DNA of 64,000 nt. It comes from Archegozetes longisetosus (Eukaryota; Arthropoda; Arachnida; Sarcoptiformes; Trhypochthoniidae). The stretch covers positions 19,842,220-19,906,219 of the forward strand of contig JAEMBT020000001.1 of NCBI GenBank assembly GCA_018873245.2, read 5' to 3'. Shown here one piece after another: positions 21,440 to 35,535 of the stretch. Numbering within the stretch: the stretch's first letter is position 1; each line of letters starts with the position of its first letter. The notes below the pieces were generated by a model. It had not been told where the DNA came from. It searched no databases and worked only from the letters and a program-made list of their open reading frames with translations. Position numbers and translations under genes: made by a program.

Positions 21440-23936
21440 ATGATGGATAACGAATGTGTCAATCCGTTTGTACATAGACTGAAATTTAGAAAAAGAGATT
21501 ACTTAGAAGTAAGTCTTTCTCCAGATTTATCCTATAATTTAAAAGTAATTTTCTCAGACTTCGAATGCTCAATCATGTTTTTTTGTGAATTTAGATATTT
21601 TTTGGAACCATATTTTTATTTCCCATAAGAGTGGTTCTGACGGCTTTATTATTTATATTAACTTCAATGATAGCAAAAGTTTCAAATCACTTTTAGATAA
21701 ATGGAAACTTGAAAAGGAGGAGGAAACTCAATGGAGGTATCATTTGATTGATTTTTAGAGAATTTGATTACTTGCAAATCTCAAATAACTGTTTGAATAG
21801 GAATTTTTCAAGAAACCGTGTATTTTCACGCTTCGAATCATGTTTTTCATCGCAGGTTTTTATAGAATCAGAGTTCAAGATAAAGGTCAGGCAATAGATA
21901 ACAGAATTGAAACTCTTGTTTTACTGAATTTTTTCTCAAATTAAAGGTGACCCAAACGCTGAAACTGAAGCTCGAATTCTAGCGATAGCACCACACACTT
22001 CACCATTCGATATAATATGCGGTCTCATACTAAATGCTCCATCAGTTGTCTCAAGACATGATGCCGTAGATATACCTTTTTTCGGAAGTAAATACCTATT
22101 GACAATTTATTAAAAATTCCGAAAATCAAGAATCGGTGGCTTTAAAACTATCTCTTCTACAGAATCATTATTTTTTATCCATAGATATCCTGAAACTAAC
22201 AGATCCAGTATTCGTTCAGAGAGATTCCCAATCTTCTCGAAAAAATGTGATAAATAGCGTTTTAGAAACTATCAAATATCATAGAATCGTTTTCTTCCCA
22301 GAAGGTACGTTCAGTTCGTGTCTGCTACTAACCATGTTTATAATTAAAAAACTGTAAGGAATCATTTCGTTACAACCAATTCCTTCCTAATCACGAAGTT
22401 TTGCAGCACAAGTTGTCACAATTAAAACAAACAATAAGAAAATGCTATGATTATTTTTAAAATAGGCACCTGTGGTAACCGAAGAGCATTAGTTCAATTC
22501 AAAACTGGCGCCTTCAAACCAGGAATACCGGTGCAACCAATGGCTCTCAAGTACGATCAGTTTGGAGGTATTGCAACATTTTTACGGTTGACTTGTCATT
22601 TTATGTGCTATGAATAGTTATTTTCTTTATTAAGGTCCAGATACTCTGAGCTGGACATGGGATGGACCAAGTGCTCTCGTGTCAATTTGGTTAACATTTT
22701 GTCGACTATGTACTGGCTTTGAATTAGTCAAACTACCCGTTTATTATCCTTCCGAAGATGAAAAACGTGATCCAGAGCTTTATGCAACAAATGTCTCAAG
22801 ATTGTTGAGTTCTGAATTGAATTTACCGAATCTCTGCTATTCATTCGATGACGTCAGATATTTGAGTTATAGGTAAAACTCATACAAATACAACGTCTGA
22901 TTCCAACTTAATTTCAATTTCTATGTAACTTTTTAGAGTGTTTCGAAGTCCAGTTTGCCTTAAATTCCTTAAACTTTGTGATAAAATTGCTAACCAATCA
23001 AAACAAAGCAACGGACACATTGAAATGAATGGAAATTCAATTCATGATAAATCTGAAGGCATGGAATTAAGTCATAGAAGCAATGGAGCGGTCCCATCAA
23101 AAAACACTAAAATCATCCCAAGTATAGTCACAATAAGCTTTGAAATTATTCAAAATCTAATGTTCTTTTCAAATGGTTTCAGATAAAAAACAATTATTGA
23201 TTGATTCGTTACACAAAATTATTGAAGAAACTCTTGAAAAAATAGAGGTTTGCCCGTTAATAAAAAAATAAAGTCAAAAATCACATTTTTAAAACTTATT
23301 TTCAGTTGAATTCACCAAAACAAATCTCATCAGCAGACGATTTAATTTCATTATTAAGTCTAGAAAATTGTGAGTCATTTTAATTTTAATTAAGGCTAAA
23401 TGCAATTAAGTCATTTTGTTCTTTCACTCAGGTCCAGAAGTGAAGCAGTCGCTAACATTTAAGGAATTTTATGATTGTTTGAAAAAAGCGTCGCCAAATC
23501 CTAACACAACTCACTTAGCGGCTGTTCTTAATCTCTGTCAGCTCGGGTTTGTATTAGTTTGTTTTCGCTTGCTTTCACATTACTTTAAAATATCTCTTCA
23601 ATATATTGAATAGAGAGCATAGTTTATGGCAAAGACTGGAAAACAGTTTTCATTTACTACAACATAATAAATGTGATGATGAAGGCAAACAGACGCCATC
23701 AGAATCAATGGTTGCTTTATTGTGGTTAGCATTTGGTATAGACAATGTCGATAGAGACTCACTTTTCATTGAAACGCTAACATTTGGTACTAAAATTAAT
23801 TTAAAAATAAGCAAAGTTAAGAAAGTACTGATTTTTACTCTCTTTTTTAGATTCATTTAAAGCGAGCCTTTTAAAACATTTTAGAAGTTGCGTTCAACAG
23901 AATGCTAAAGAACTTTTAGAAGAAAATAGCAAATAA
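21440..23936 (+). CDS. Lysophosphatidylcholine-acyltransferase-like (PlsC family) enzyme
   Basis: Thirteen exons, about 527 residues: 21440-21508, 21595-21736, 21801-21885, 21947-22087, 22185-22304, 22466-22567, 22635-22872, 22937-23121, 23183-23247, 23306-23369, 23432-23546, 23614-23786, 23851-23936. The N-terminal NPFVHRLKFRKRDYLE and a membrane segment (FPIRVVLTALLFILTS) match LPCAT enzymes. The acyltransferase motifs are APHTSPFD (HxxxxD, exon 4), PVFVQRDSQSSR (exon 5), FFPEG|TCGNR (exons 5-6) and PGIPVQPMALKY (exon 6). The family transfers acyl groups to lysophospholipids at the ER or lipid droplets. The C-terminal half lacks a canonical EF-hand loop that I can see. Exon 2 does not stay in one frame: after TSMIAK the coding look shifts (SFKSLLDKWKLEKEEETQWR), and the junction to exon 3 is also out of phase. 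All other junctions agree. AATAAA overlaps the stop codon. The gene is convergent with the exchanger gene. Confidence 0.87.
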
Positions 23937-24326
23937 AATTGTCATAAGTCTGAACACTCATAAAGTTCAATTCAAATTATGATAGAAATGAAACATTTGA
24001 AATTAGTACAAATTAAAGCAAGAAGTACAAGCGCAAGTGGTGAAAATATTTTTAGTAACTTCACTCCGAACAAATAGAAAATCTTAATAGCCTCAAATCA
24101 AAGTATTTTTCACAGTAGCGAAAACTCAATACTTATTTGAATTTATTGTTATAAAATTATAAGATTGATCGATTGCAATCAAGTATTTGAATAGCCATTG
24201 AGTCTATAAATTTGAAAACAGAATTAAAAAGCAAGTTACAAAATTGTCATTCAATCACATAAAGTAGTGATTATTCCCTATTATTAATTCAATCGATTAC
24301 AATATTAATTTGACTAAACTTTCGAC
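23937..24326. other. Convergent intergenic region
   Basis: 390 bases between the ends of two converging genes; it should hold both 3' UTRs. Nothing else seen. Confidence 0.55.
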
Positions 24327-26694
24327 TTAAGCTAATTTGATCTCGAGCACACTCGCAATAACAACAAATAAGACATATATAATACTACACGTGATGCCAA
24401 CAGTGAGACCTAACTTCCAGTTAGTGAACTGGAAGGTGGCTACCAGTGCGAATATAGTTAGCAATAGAGTTAGCGATGTGAGTGGAAGTGCAACACTTAT
24501 TATGGGTATGGCACTCGATGCCGCATCAATGCTTCCATTTTTTATCATAAGAATGATAGACTTCAAAAGCCACGGAAGCCCCAAACAGAACAATATATCA
24601 AATATATTGGAACCAATTGAGTTGCAAATAGCCATATCAGCCAAACCAGCCTTTTTCACTACTATTACGCTAGATATCAGTTCCGGTACTGAGGTTCCAG
24701 CAGCCAGGAGGGTCAGACCAGCCACTGTGTCCGGTATTCCGAAAGTGTAGCCTAAAAAATAAATAGTTCAATCGTTAAAATAATATGTATTCGCATAGAA
24801 AGTTTCAAAAATTATCTCCTTATCTATTCGTACCAATAATTGTAACCATCCAAACACAAACATAAGTGAGTGAACCGATCCAAACAACAGACATCGTGAA
24901 TGTGATGACGAAACAGAATTTACTTGGTTTGGGTAGAGTTATCTTAAACAATAAAGTCATCGGTAAGAGGAGATACTTGAAGAAACAATTGTTTTCAATC
25001 CAGTTCTCGTCATCTTCGAGAACTTCTCTAAAGCTGATTCTTCTATTACTTCCAGTTCTCAATCTTTTACTATATTCGAGTTCGACATCATTCCATTGTT
25101 CTTGAGCCGTGTCAAGTGCTGTGTTTGGCTTGTCTTTCAATAAAGGAATTTCTTCTTCGTTTGGTTTAGTTTTGATGAGATGAGAAAATTGTGCGTTAAA
25201 ATACATAATCACTAAATAAACACCAAATAGTGATATCAAAACCAGTGATTCAATCCTTCATTTAAATAGAAAGTAAAATTCAGTTTAAATATTTCTTTTA
25301 AACTGTCTAAACTTTTTTACTTAATATTAGTTATTTTGAGCATTTGCCTTCTCTAGCTATTATGTTAACACATATGAAAACTTGTCAATTTACAAGTCTA
25401 TTAAAAACTTAGGTTTCAGCCTCTTTTCTATAATTGTTGTGTCAAATTATACTCAATTTAGGCAAAGTTGTTAAAGTATTATTTTGAGTGTGATCTGCAA
25501 CAATACGAGTGAAAACAGACTGAACCTTATTGCTTATAGAAGATACAAGTGTAATTCAAATACATATCATACTAACCAATCGACCTCATTATCTTTGATA
25601 CACAGTATCAAAACAGTAATAGTCAATATATAAAATATAGAATCTCTTAATATTGGAAATGGGTTGATATTAGGTGTTTTCGGACAGAATGCTATCACAG
25701 CGAAACCACACGCAGCTGGAATTACGATCAAGTTGAATACAGCGGTCCCCAATATAGTTCCAGTTCCGATGTCGTCTTCTGAGATAAATACTCCTATGAT
25801 ACTTGTGAACAGTTCAGGTGCAGAAGTGCCGATTGCCATAAATGTGGCGCCAGCGATATCGGATGGCAGTGATAGTGCTTTGTAATTAGAAATCAAATAA
25901 GTGTCATGATTTTCCTTCAAATCTCTTATTATTTACATAGATCTTAATATATGATAACTGACTCTTTAGTAAGCCATATCATCGGTTTTGCACTCTTTCA
26001 AGTTAGATATGATGGACTTAGTTCTGTTTCATCATATAGTTATTAATGGTTTTCTACAAGATTTTGCAATAACTAATACTTACATTCACTGATAAATTCA
26101 AGTGCAGGAAGAAAATAAATATCACAAACAACACCCAATGCTAGACAACAGTAGGACAGTATCAAAATGTGCACAATAACTCCTCCGCTGTTTCTTATCT
26201 GTTTGGGAATTCACAAAAATTCTTGTTATAATAAAGACTTCTATACAATCACTTTTTACAAAATTCAGATATCTATCAAATTATTGATAAAATTTTGAAA
26301 AATGACTTACACTTTCAGGTATAAAATCAGTGGGAAAGTTATCGAGAGCACTCTCTTTTATGTCGGATATTATTAACAAACTATCATTTTTTGCCAAATC
26401 AACAACAGATGCGTTCGTATTCGGATCTAAAGTATTTTCCGGCCCAATTGTTTGTCCGGTGTTAACATTTGATAGTATTTGCGATCCGTTAGTTCCAAGA
26501 TTTAGTTGACCATTTTGTTGTTCCAGTAAAGGAGGACCTGTAGTGTTCAGCAGTATTACAGTACCATTAGATGCCCCGATTGTAGCTGCACCTGAAGAAT
26601 TCAGTACCGCACTTGTCACCACGAGTACTGCTGCAGAAGAAGTAACTATTTTTGTTAGGAATACAAAAGATAGCGGAAGCGTGTATGGAACCAT
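24327..26694 (-). CDS. K+-dependent Na+/Ca2+ exchanger (SLC24/NCKX family)
   Basis: Five exons: 26694-26311, 26198-26084, 25877-25577, 25255-24834 and 24751-24327 (phases 0, 1, 2, 1), about 548 residues. Exon 1 encodes a signal-peptide-like start and a long extracellular segment rich in N-glycosylation sequons (NSS, NGT, NTT, NGS, NAS, NDS). Exon 2 has the first cluster helix (VIVHILILSYCCLALGVVCD). Exon 3 carries alpha-repeat 1 with GATFMAIGTSAPELFTSIIG and DDIGTGTILGTAVFN. Exon 4 is the WIESL helix plus the acidic and basic cytoplasmic loop. Exon 5 carries alpha-repeat 2 with GLTLLAAGTSVPELISS and NSIGSNIFDILFCLGLPW. Acidic and Ser/Thr residues of both repeats, which bind the ions in this family, are present. 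Members export Ca2+ and K+ in exchange for Na+ across the plasma or organellar membrane. The subtype cannot be assigned by eye. Confidence 0.93.
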
Positions 26695-28853
26695 TGCTTC
26701 AAATTATTATACAGTTATTCACTTTTAAGAAATGACTTGAAATATATTCAATCGAATGGCTAATATACTTAACAATAACTTTATACTTCGTTCCTCATCG
26801 AGAGTACTTGAGTAATAAAGCACTGATTTAAGTTTTATTGCTTTTAGTTAATTGTTTGTGCAGTCTTCCAATAATTCAAAGATTAGATATCAATTCGTAT
26901 GATTTAATTTGCTCCTATATTATTGGTATTTCAAGTGCTTTTGCGTCACTTAGATCATTAGATTTTTGGAACTTGTATTCTGTGATAAATATATAGTTTA
27001 GTGCAAATCAAACATCTATTTTAACTTATATTGATTTTTGAATCTAATTCAAGTGTTTCAATGGAAAGTTTTGAAATATTCACAACCAATTGGGTTTATG
27101 GCACTGATTTTGGGAGATTAATTCCCTATTAGATAACTAAGCGTACTATCAGTGGTATATTCAAATGGCTCTTTTTGATCAAAAAGCATTGTTACTTAAT
27201 TGACTTTCTGACGCAATTAGGGGTCAATTGTTTAAATATCACATTTTTCAATTCTATTACTAATGCAAGACTATCAGAGTTTAGCTTTGAGAGTTAGGTT
27301 TTATAGATAACTAATCGATGTTACTGATACTTTATGAATAAATTTTTTGCATTTGATCTAAATCAATTTGAAGTACAAATTAATGACTTTAATCTTGAAA
27401 ATTCTAGAGATATTTAGCTCAAAGTTTCCGTTTGAGTTATCTGAGTTGATGATAAAATTATTTTGAACCATTACTATATCGTCGAGCCTTTGAACACGTG
27501 TAATAATTAGTTAATCATAGATAAACGTATTTTTATATGTATAATAAATGAAATCCAAATACAATGCAATTCATGGTTTCTTTACATAATGTTTTGCAGT
27601 ACATCATATGATTTAGTACCATCATCTTAAAATAGTTATTATTCAAACTCTAAAGTTTTAAATGAAGGAAACTTTTTTGGTAAAATATGATTTTCAAATT
27701 TGTCTATTTTCTACTCAAAAGTATGAGCTTCCGGGAAAATCAAACAAATCCAAACAGATATCGCTGATTGATCTATTCAAAGAAATCATATCGTTGACAA
27801 TCAAAAAGCCTTTCCATTTGATGAAACAAAAAATATAACTGAACTTGAAGACTATGGTGTACTTGATGTGGATTTTTGAGATTCAATTTCCAAATGAAAT
27901 AAAGTTTTTCAAACTTTTTTAAAAGATTGACGTCATTATTAAATCTTATATTTAGTTTCTGGAGATAGAGAGCCTTATAATTCGGAAAACAGACCAAAGA
28001 TGGAAGAGTGAAGTGAAAAGGATTCGTCTTACTTTTTGTACTTCTCATCGATGATTTAGGTACTTTTTATTTTATCAGTTGTTGGCACCTTAATTGTCAT
28101 TAGATTGATGAATGAGAGGAGGAGAGGCGCAGAAGATTAGAGATGAGAAAAACTAGAGTTCAAACTAAAGCAAAGCAGTGAAGAAAATCTTATCTTATAT
28201 CTTAAATGCTATCAGAAGAACACTCAATCATTAATCAATCAGTCATTGAAAAAAAACAATTGAATGACTCAATCGAAACTCAAATGTTAGTAAGTGTATA
28301 AATTATGCACTTATTTATACTTTGATCCTACTCAATTCTGGTTTTAAACTTTCATTTTGAAAAAATTATTTTTACTTCAATTTTAGGTAAATTAACAAAT
28401 CGAATACTTTTCTTAATAAAAATCTTTATTCAATTTAACTAAACTCAGTATTTTCAATAACTTTAAATTATGATTTCTAAAAAATCCAATTTATTCTATT
28501 ATATACATTGAATCTGTTTAATAGTTTATAAAGAATATTCTGTATCTACACGGCGATGATAATTACATTAGATTCTGAATTTTTCACCTTGTTCTATATA
28601 CAATTTTTTAAAAATTCATACTTACAAACAATCAAAATACAAGAAATAAATTAGAATAGGATACGATTTTCATGATTTAAAAAATTCAAAACTTTCTCAT
28701 AAATCTTTTTGTGGAAATTTATATATTTATAATTTGAAGTTCTGAGAATAACTGAAAAGATGTGGACTGAAGGCGAATATGTATAAAGACTTAAATGATT
28801 GAAAAAAGGCCAATTTAAAACTGTTGATCGAATTATTCGTAAATAACCACCCC
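26695..28853. other. Intergenic, upstream of the exchanger gene
   Basis: About 2.2 kb of AT-rich sequence. A 91-codon minus-strand ORF (28048-27773) has no signal peptide, domain or splice pattern that I can support. No repeats with clear ends. Confidence 0.45.
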
Positions 28854-29390
28854 TTATATGACATGTTGTTCGGCCACATTTTGATTAACTTGTTTTTTGC
28901 GGACCTCACTTTTCGAGCTCTCTCCTACAGCTGACAGTTCTGAGGATGACTCTCGTTTGAGAGCTTCTTCACTGATAATCTGTCCATTGGTGACTAATTT
29001 TCCATCAATATTATCACTATTTTTATAAACTTTAAGCTCTGCCGAACCCTCGCCTCCGATGATAATGAAGTAATGCCAAGTCTTATCTTCATCGTGAAAG
29101 GCTGGTGTTTCGAATGACTCGATGGGCACTTCTATCACTTTTGAATGTTTTTGTTTGTCTCCAATCTTGACAGTCATTATATTTCCGTCCCTTAGCGGAC
29201 ACGAATGTTGGCTATAATGCCAGAAATGATCACTTTTTCTATTCCCAAAACCATAACAACCAGGAGTTGGACACAAACGTAGCGCTTCTTTACGTTTCTG
29301 ATGTTTTTTCTGTCGTTCTTTCCTTCTTTTGTACGTATAATCCAAACAAAACGGCATTTTCATCAACTTTTTGGTCAAGTTTTGGAACAC
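28854..29390 (-). CDS. Single C2HC (Myt1-type) zinc-finger protein, 178 aa
   Basis: Single-exon frame, ATG at 29390 (a second ATG at codon 12, before PFCLDYTY, is also possible). A very basic stretch (about residues 20-38, RRKERQKKHQKRKEA) precedes CPTPGCYGFGN and FWHYSQHSCPL. The spacing is C40-x4-C45-x4-N50-x7-H58-x5-C64, exactly the Myt1/L3MBTL C2HC pattern C-x4-C-x4-H-x7-H-x5-C, except that the first histidine is asparagine. A further His (H55) lies within the x7 segment. The rest, residues 70-178, has a mixed acidic region and a Lys/Arg-rich end, with no second finger. Proteins with this finger act in the nucleus in transcription or chromatin regulation (family knowledge). The start is divergent from prostaglandin E synthase 2, with 371 bases between the two ATGs. 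Confidence 0.7.
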   Translation of the reverse strand: MFQNLTKKLMKMPFCLDYTYKRRKERQKKHQKRKEALRLCPTPGCYGFGNRKSDHFWHYSQHSCPLRDGNIMTVKIGDKQKHSKVIEVPIESFETPAFHDEDKTWHYFIIIGGEGSAELKVYKNSDNIDGKLVTNGQIISEEALKRESSSELSAVGESSKSEVRKKQVNQNVAEQHVI

Positions 29391-29761
29391 TTTTAATATG
29401 CTTTAAGTTTATATGAAATGCAATCCAATAAACACCTCAAACTATTTAACAATACAAATATTGTTTCTCAAAATGATTTGCTTCTCAAATGCTTTTACTC
29501 TTCAAAAATAAGTTAAATATCAATTTGAGCTCAATTCACACTCAGTTATCAAAAACGTTTGTGAGATTCAATTGAATTAATTTAAATAAACTTTAAACTA
29601 GTATATATTGAATATAATTAAAGACATGTGTTTGAAGAGACTGGCGCCTTTTAAACAGTTAAAACATATGACTGACTATAAAAATTTGTAGAAACTTTCC
29701 GCTGAAAAAACAATATAATAATCAACAACAGAACCCTAACGACAGATAAAACCCCAAAAAG
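29391..29761. promoter_or_regulatory. Shared divergent promoter region
   Basis: The zinc-finger gene (-) and the prostaglandin E synthase 2 gene (+) start 371 bases apart in opposite directions. Both promoters must lie here unless non-coding 5' exons exist. No TATA box with good position was recognised. Confidence 0.5.
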
Positions 29762-31451
<1,690 letters not shown>

Positions 31452-31538
31452 AATCATGAAAAGTTAGCAGAACAAAATCATCAAACAAGAACACCGTTGA
31501 CTACTCGAGAAATTGAAGTTTAAATTAAATTATAAATG

Positions 31539-31544
31539 AATAAA
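31539..31544 (+). terminator. Poly(A) signal AATAAA of PTGES2
   Basis: AATAAA 88 bases after the PTGES2 stop codon, in the 170-base space before the end of the converging secreted-protein gene. Confidence 0.6.
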
Positions 31545-31621
31545 ATTAATTAATTTAGACAAATAATCTTTTAATTATCAATTAGTTATCAATTCCTAAA
31601 TGCATAAAAGAGTACTGATCC

Positions 31622-32359
31622 CTAAGCTGGTAGTTTATTGAGAACATAATTGGTTACTTCGAACAGATAGTAGTACTTATCGACGACCTGTTTCTTTATT
31701 TTGTTACTTTGGCATAATGGGTAGAACTTCTGACAAGTGGCACATTGATAACTGGCACCTAATTCTCTGCCTTTTTCAGCCGCTTCCAAAACGTAAGTCA
31801 CAAAAAAGTCGTCAGTTGGATAGGTATCGAAATAGCTGTTCGCCTGCTTATTGACTTCATCGTTGCATGTAATTTCGCACATCACTTGTGCTGTACATTC
31901 GGTCAAATCATTTTGGTAGCCTATCATTAAGTTAGAAAAAGATGGAAACCATTATAGATTTATAAAATAAGACTGATCTTTTTAAAAAGTTGTTTTTTCT
32001 TTTTCATCTATCTTTAATTAATTGATTATGATTTTACTGAGTCTTGGTTGAAATTGACTCAACTAGATGAATTAATACATACCAATAGTCAGCAATACTC
32101 TAAATATAAGATTTCTTCCGGCGCGTTGTTTCAAAGCAGTTGCTCCAAGACTTCTAATAAGTGCGTCTTTTCTGTGAGGATAAGAGCGAATACGTTCCAA
32201 CTTTTCTTCTAGTGGTATCTTGAAAGTGGTGGCATGTCCAGCGTTCAATCTTTTAATGGGTAGATCTGCCTCACCCGATATAACAGTTGTAGCAGTTTTC
32301 AAGTTAACCAAAATTATTGACACAATAAATAAAAATACAACTTCTTTCATTTTAATCAC
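31622..32359 (-). CDS. Secreted six-cysteine protein of unknown function (191 aa)
   Basis: Two exons, 32359-32083 and 31920-31622, joined in phase 1 with good splice sites. Residues 1-29 are a signal peptide (hydrophobic VVFLFIVSIILVNL). The first exon is basic and without cysteines. The second exon carries six cysteines in the order ECTAQVMC, ITC, QCATC and LC, which could form three disulfides, and ends in an aromatic-rich helix (KYYYLFEVTNYVLNKL). The even cysteine number and clean secretion signal suggest an extracellular protein. I do not recognise the family. It converges on PTGES2 with 170 bases between the stop codons. Confidence 0.75.
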
Positions 32360-33906
32360 ACACTGAGACCATAATAACTAACCATTACTCGTATGAATCC
32401 TATTGAAATCACTAAACGCGTTGTTTTGTGTTTGGAAAAGTAGTGAATGTGTGAATAGTATATGATTTTTATCTGATATTTTCCTTGAAATTAGTTTGAG
32501 TATTTCCCTTATCTTAAAATTTTAATAAATTGAATGTCCTTCACTCGTGCGCAACAAAAGATTTCAAGTATTTTAGGTTTTAAATGATTTTTGTGCAACA
32601 AATCTTAAAACAATGTAAAAATGTTGCGCTAAATATCAAGGATTTTCTCCTTAACTCATTTGATCGGATTCGTTGGTTTGCGTTTGGTTTACGTGAAATT
32701 CTGTCTTTCTAGCATTACTTCCGTTAATGAGTGTAACAATTTTTTTCACGCACTGAAGACTTGGAAAAATGCTGTCAGATAACTGCGTTTTATATTCTAT
32801 TCGTTTTTGTAATTTCAATGAGAAAGGCAAGTTAGACAAAATATTTCTTTCATACCTCTACCCTCGCATTATTAACTTTCAATATGATTTTTATCTCGCA
32901 CCAGCTATTCTTATGTAAATTACATATTGGTTAGTAGTTCAACATTAGCCGCAACAATCAATTGCTTTTGTATTATATTTACTTTAACCGCAAGTCAACT
33001 AAAGTCCTTTTTGCAGGTTTACATTGTTAAAATTTTTCAATAGATATTCTTAATAAGTGTTAAGGAGATAGTTTTAATTAAATTTAATCAATCGTTTGAA
33101 AGTTGAAGGGATAATTAAATTCGACAAACTATCACTTTCAGATTAATTAAACATGTTTCTAAACCTCTTTATACTTACAGTTGAAAATCAAAAATTGAAG
33201 TAAAACATGAAAATGGAGAGAAATAGGTCTTTTAAATAGACATTACTTTCTCATATTTGACAGATTGAGCATTACTTATGAAATCTGTAATAGAAGTTGT
33301 GATTGATATGCTACAATAGGACATTTTACATAAAAACTGGACGATTTACACAAACAGATGAAACTAGTAGTAAATTGTTACTTGCTTAGTGACAGTCACT
33401 TTCATTCAAATAGATCACTAAAACAGAGAACTACTACTCTATGAACTGATGTGTTGTTTTAATGGATTTGAGTTTATGTTTTCGTTTAATTGCATTATCA
33501 CTCATATACTAGATCCTAAAAATCCTTATTATGGCATTTAATTTGAACCGTTGAAAATGTGAGCACAAAGTTTAAACGTTATGCAAACATAAAGCTGATT
33601 AGTTGTAAGTTAAGCCAAACTAGACTTAAAATAGACGAAAACTAAACTAAACTAAAACTAAAACTAAAACTAAAAGTGATGGCATAGAACTGTGAAATGA
33701 ATCATAAGATTGGAACTGACATTGAATAGGAAAAAGGATCTATATCGTTTAGTACTTAACCAGAAAATGCAATTACATAACTTGGATTAATAAGGCAAAA
33801 AAAGTTGCATATCATTTGTCATGAAATTGATTGTAAAGTATATCATTTGAAAATAGTATTGAATGCCACTCGTTTCACTTAATTAACTCTAACATTGAGA
33901 TCAAGT
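32360..33906. other. Divergent intergenic region with a simple repeat
   Basis: About 1.5 kb between divergently transcribed genes. It holds an (AAAACT)n-like microsatellite near 33636-33675. A 62-codon minus-strand ORF at 32839-32651 has no supporting signal. Confidence 0.5.
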
Positions 33907-35200
33907 ATGAAATTTAGTGCAATGTCTTGTCTTAATGCTAGTAATAGACGACGTGTTAAACAAATTGCTCTTTCATATGAAAATCTGAAATCACAGCACG
34001 AATGGCTATTATGTCGCAAAATCATTGTATTTACAGGCAGTTTCTTGAGTATTATCTATGGGTTAGCGATTCTAACGACTACGCAATGGCTTCAAGTTGA
34101 ATCAAATAAATTATCTAAACTACTGGCTGAACCAGATACCATGACAATTAACAATGATTTCTATATTGCTTTTCATATTATGGTCATTGGATTGATTGGT
34201 TGTATTTCACCATGTATTAGAAGGTATATCTCATTATATATGTATGGGTTTGGTCATTGTTGCTAAATTTGCTAGGTCATTATGCGTCACTTGATCACTA
34301 TATATTTGGTTTTCATCTACTTTTTACATAATTAGTTTTATGTTCTCAAAACTTCGTGTCATTCTTAATGAGTAAAGTATTTCTAATTGAAATAAATCAG
34401 TTTAGACTCACTCTAAAAACATTGATTCGAGGAATCATTCATAACTGAGTTAGAAATGCAATTAGTCAACACAGAAAAACTTGAGCCATATTTATTCTTT
34501 TTTTACTAGCAATAAAGTAAAACCACCGAAAACCACTTCCGACTCGAACAACAACGATGGTAAAAGTCCTAAGAGCATCAATACTAACAAAGAAGAATCG
34601 AGAATTAGTTTGACATTTTCATCATCATACTGGTGCCAAATATTAGATTCAGTGATAAACTGGGTCAAAATTAGTCCATTATTTACTATGAATGCAATAT
34701 ATATAGGAATAATGATACCAATAGAGTCAGCGATCACAATAAATACCTGTAAATCATTAGTCATGAGTTATGAAGAACAAAACAATCAAATTATTTATCG
34801 CTTATCTCTATCTCTCGCAATTCTCTACGTATCTGTTATAATGATTCAGATCTGTGTCTTCATATACTTAGTTGATTTAGTTCAGAGCCATATTAATAAG
34901 AGATTACTTGAAAGGCAAATAAACCCAACATCTCGACAATCGATGAGAAGCAAAATAATTAATAGCAAATCCAACACTGAGAAGAAGAGGCATCTTGAGA
35001 ATGAGAAGAATCGACAATTCAATCAATTCATGCAAAGAGAAAAACAACTGTCTGTTACTCCGAGAAGGTTGCCTGATTTGCCTAGAACTGCCTCCGCAGC
35101 CTCAACCATTCAGATTGATCAAGTTTACCCACGACAGAGTACTTCTTCTGATCATTATGAATATGTTGGTGAACAACATTCCATCGATTACGAGATCTGA
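33907..35200 (+). CDS. Four-helix membrane protein, unrecognised (335 aa)
   Basis: Two exons, 33907-34223 and 34510-35200, joined in phase 2. The start is the ATG at 33907; the frame is also open for a few codons upstream. Hydrophobic helices: about 39-57 (IIVFTGSFLSIIYGLAILTT), 85-103 (FYIAFHIMVIGLIGCISPC), and two in exon 2 (AIYIGIMIPIESAITI and SLAILYVSVIMIQICVFIYL). Between helices 2 and 3 is a polar Asn/Ser/Lys-rich segment. The C-terminal tail of about 100 residues is cytoplasmic-like, highly charged, with a Lys/Arg/Glu-rich helix, a proline-rich RRLPDLPR and a Ser/Tyr-rich end (HYEYVGEQ). It lacks the CCG motif of tetraspanins. No family recognised. Two complementary exons with four helices make a real gene likely. 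Confidence 0.65.
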
Positions 35201-35535
35201 CTGAGTTTTTAAGTTCTTTTCGATTTGGATCATTTACCTTTTTGCACAAAAGAAATGATGGAGTATTTGTTTTTGAAACTATCTTAGTTTGTCTCTTAGA
35301 CTAATTCGTTACAAACTTTAATGATTATTATGCAGTTTATTGATATTTTTACTGAATTTTCGAGGTTTGTATGAGAAAAAACTAACTTTTAAAACGCACA
35401 ATTAACTTTTACTAAGTTAAATAATGACTAATATATCTAAAGTGGGCGAATAATAAAATTTGATTTAAGGCAAATTTAACATAACTCTTTCTAAAAATAC
35501 ATTAAAAATTGTCTCATATTCATATGAAAGTAGAT
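35201..35535. other. Convergent intergenic region
   Basis: 335 bases between the ends of the four-helix protein gene and the methyltransferase gene; presumably both 3' UTRs. Confidence 0.5.

Noticed and set aside
24337-24750. 137-codon + strand ORF
   Set aside because: Shadow of the exchanger's last exon on the other strand; the same holds for the ORFs at 24866-25105, 25664-25885 and 26543-26728.
27773-28048. 91-codon minus ORF
   Set aside because: No start context, domain, signal peptide or neighbouring exons; composition like the AT-rich background.
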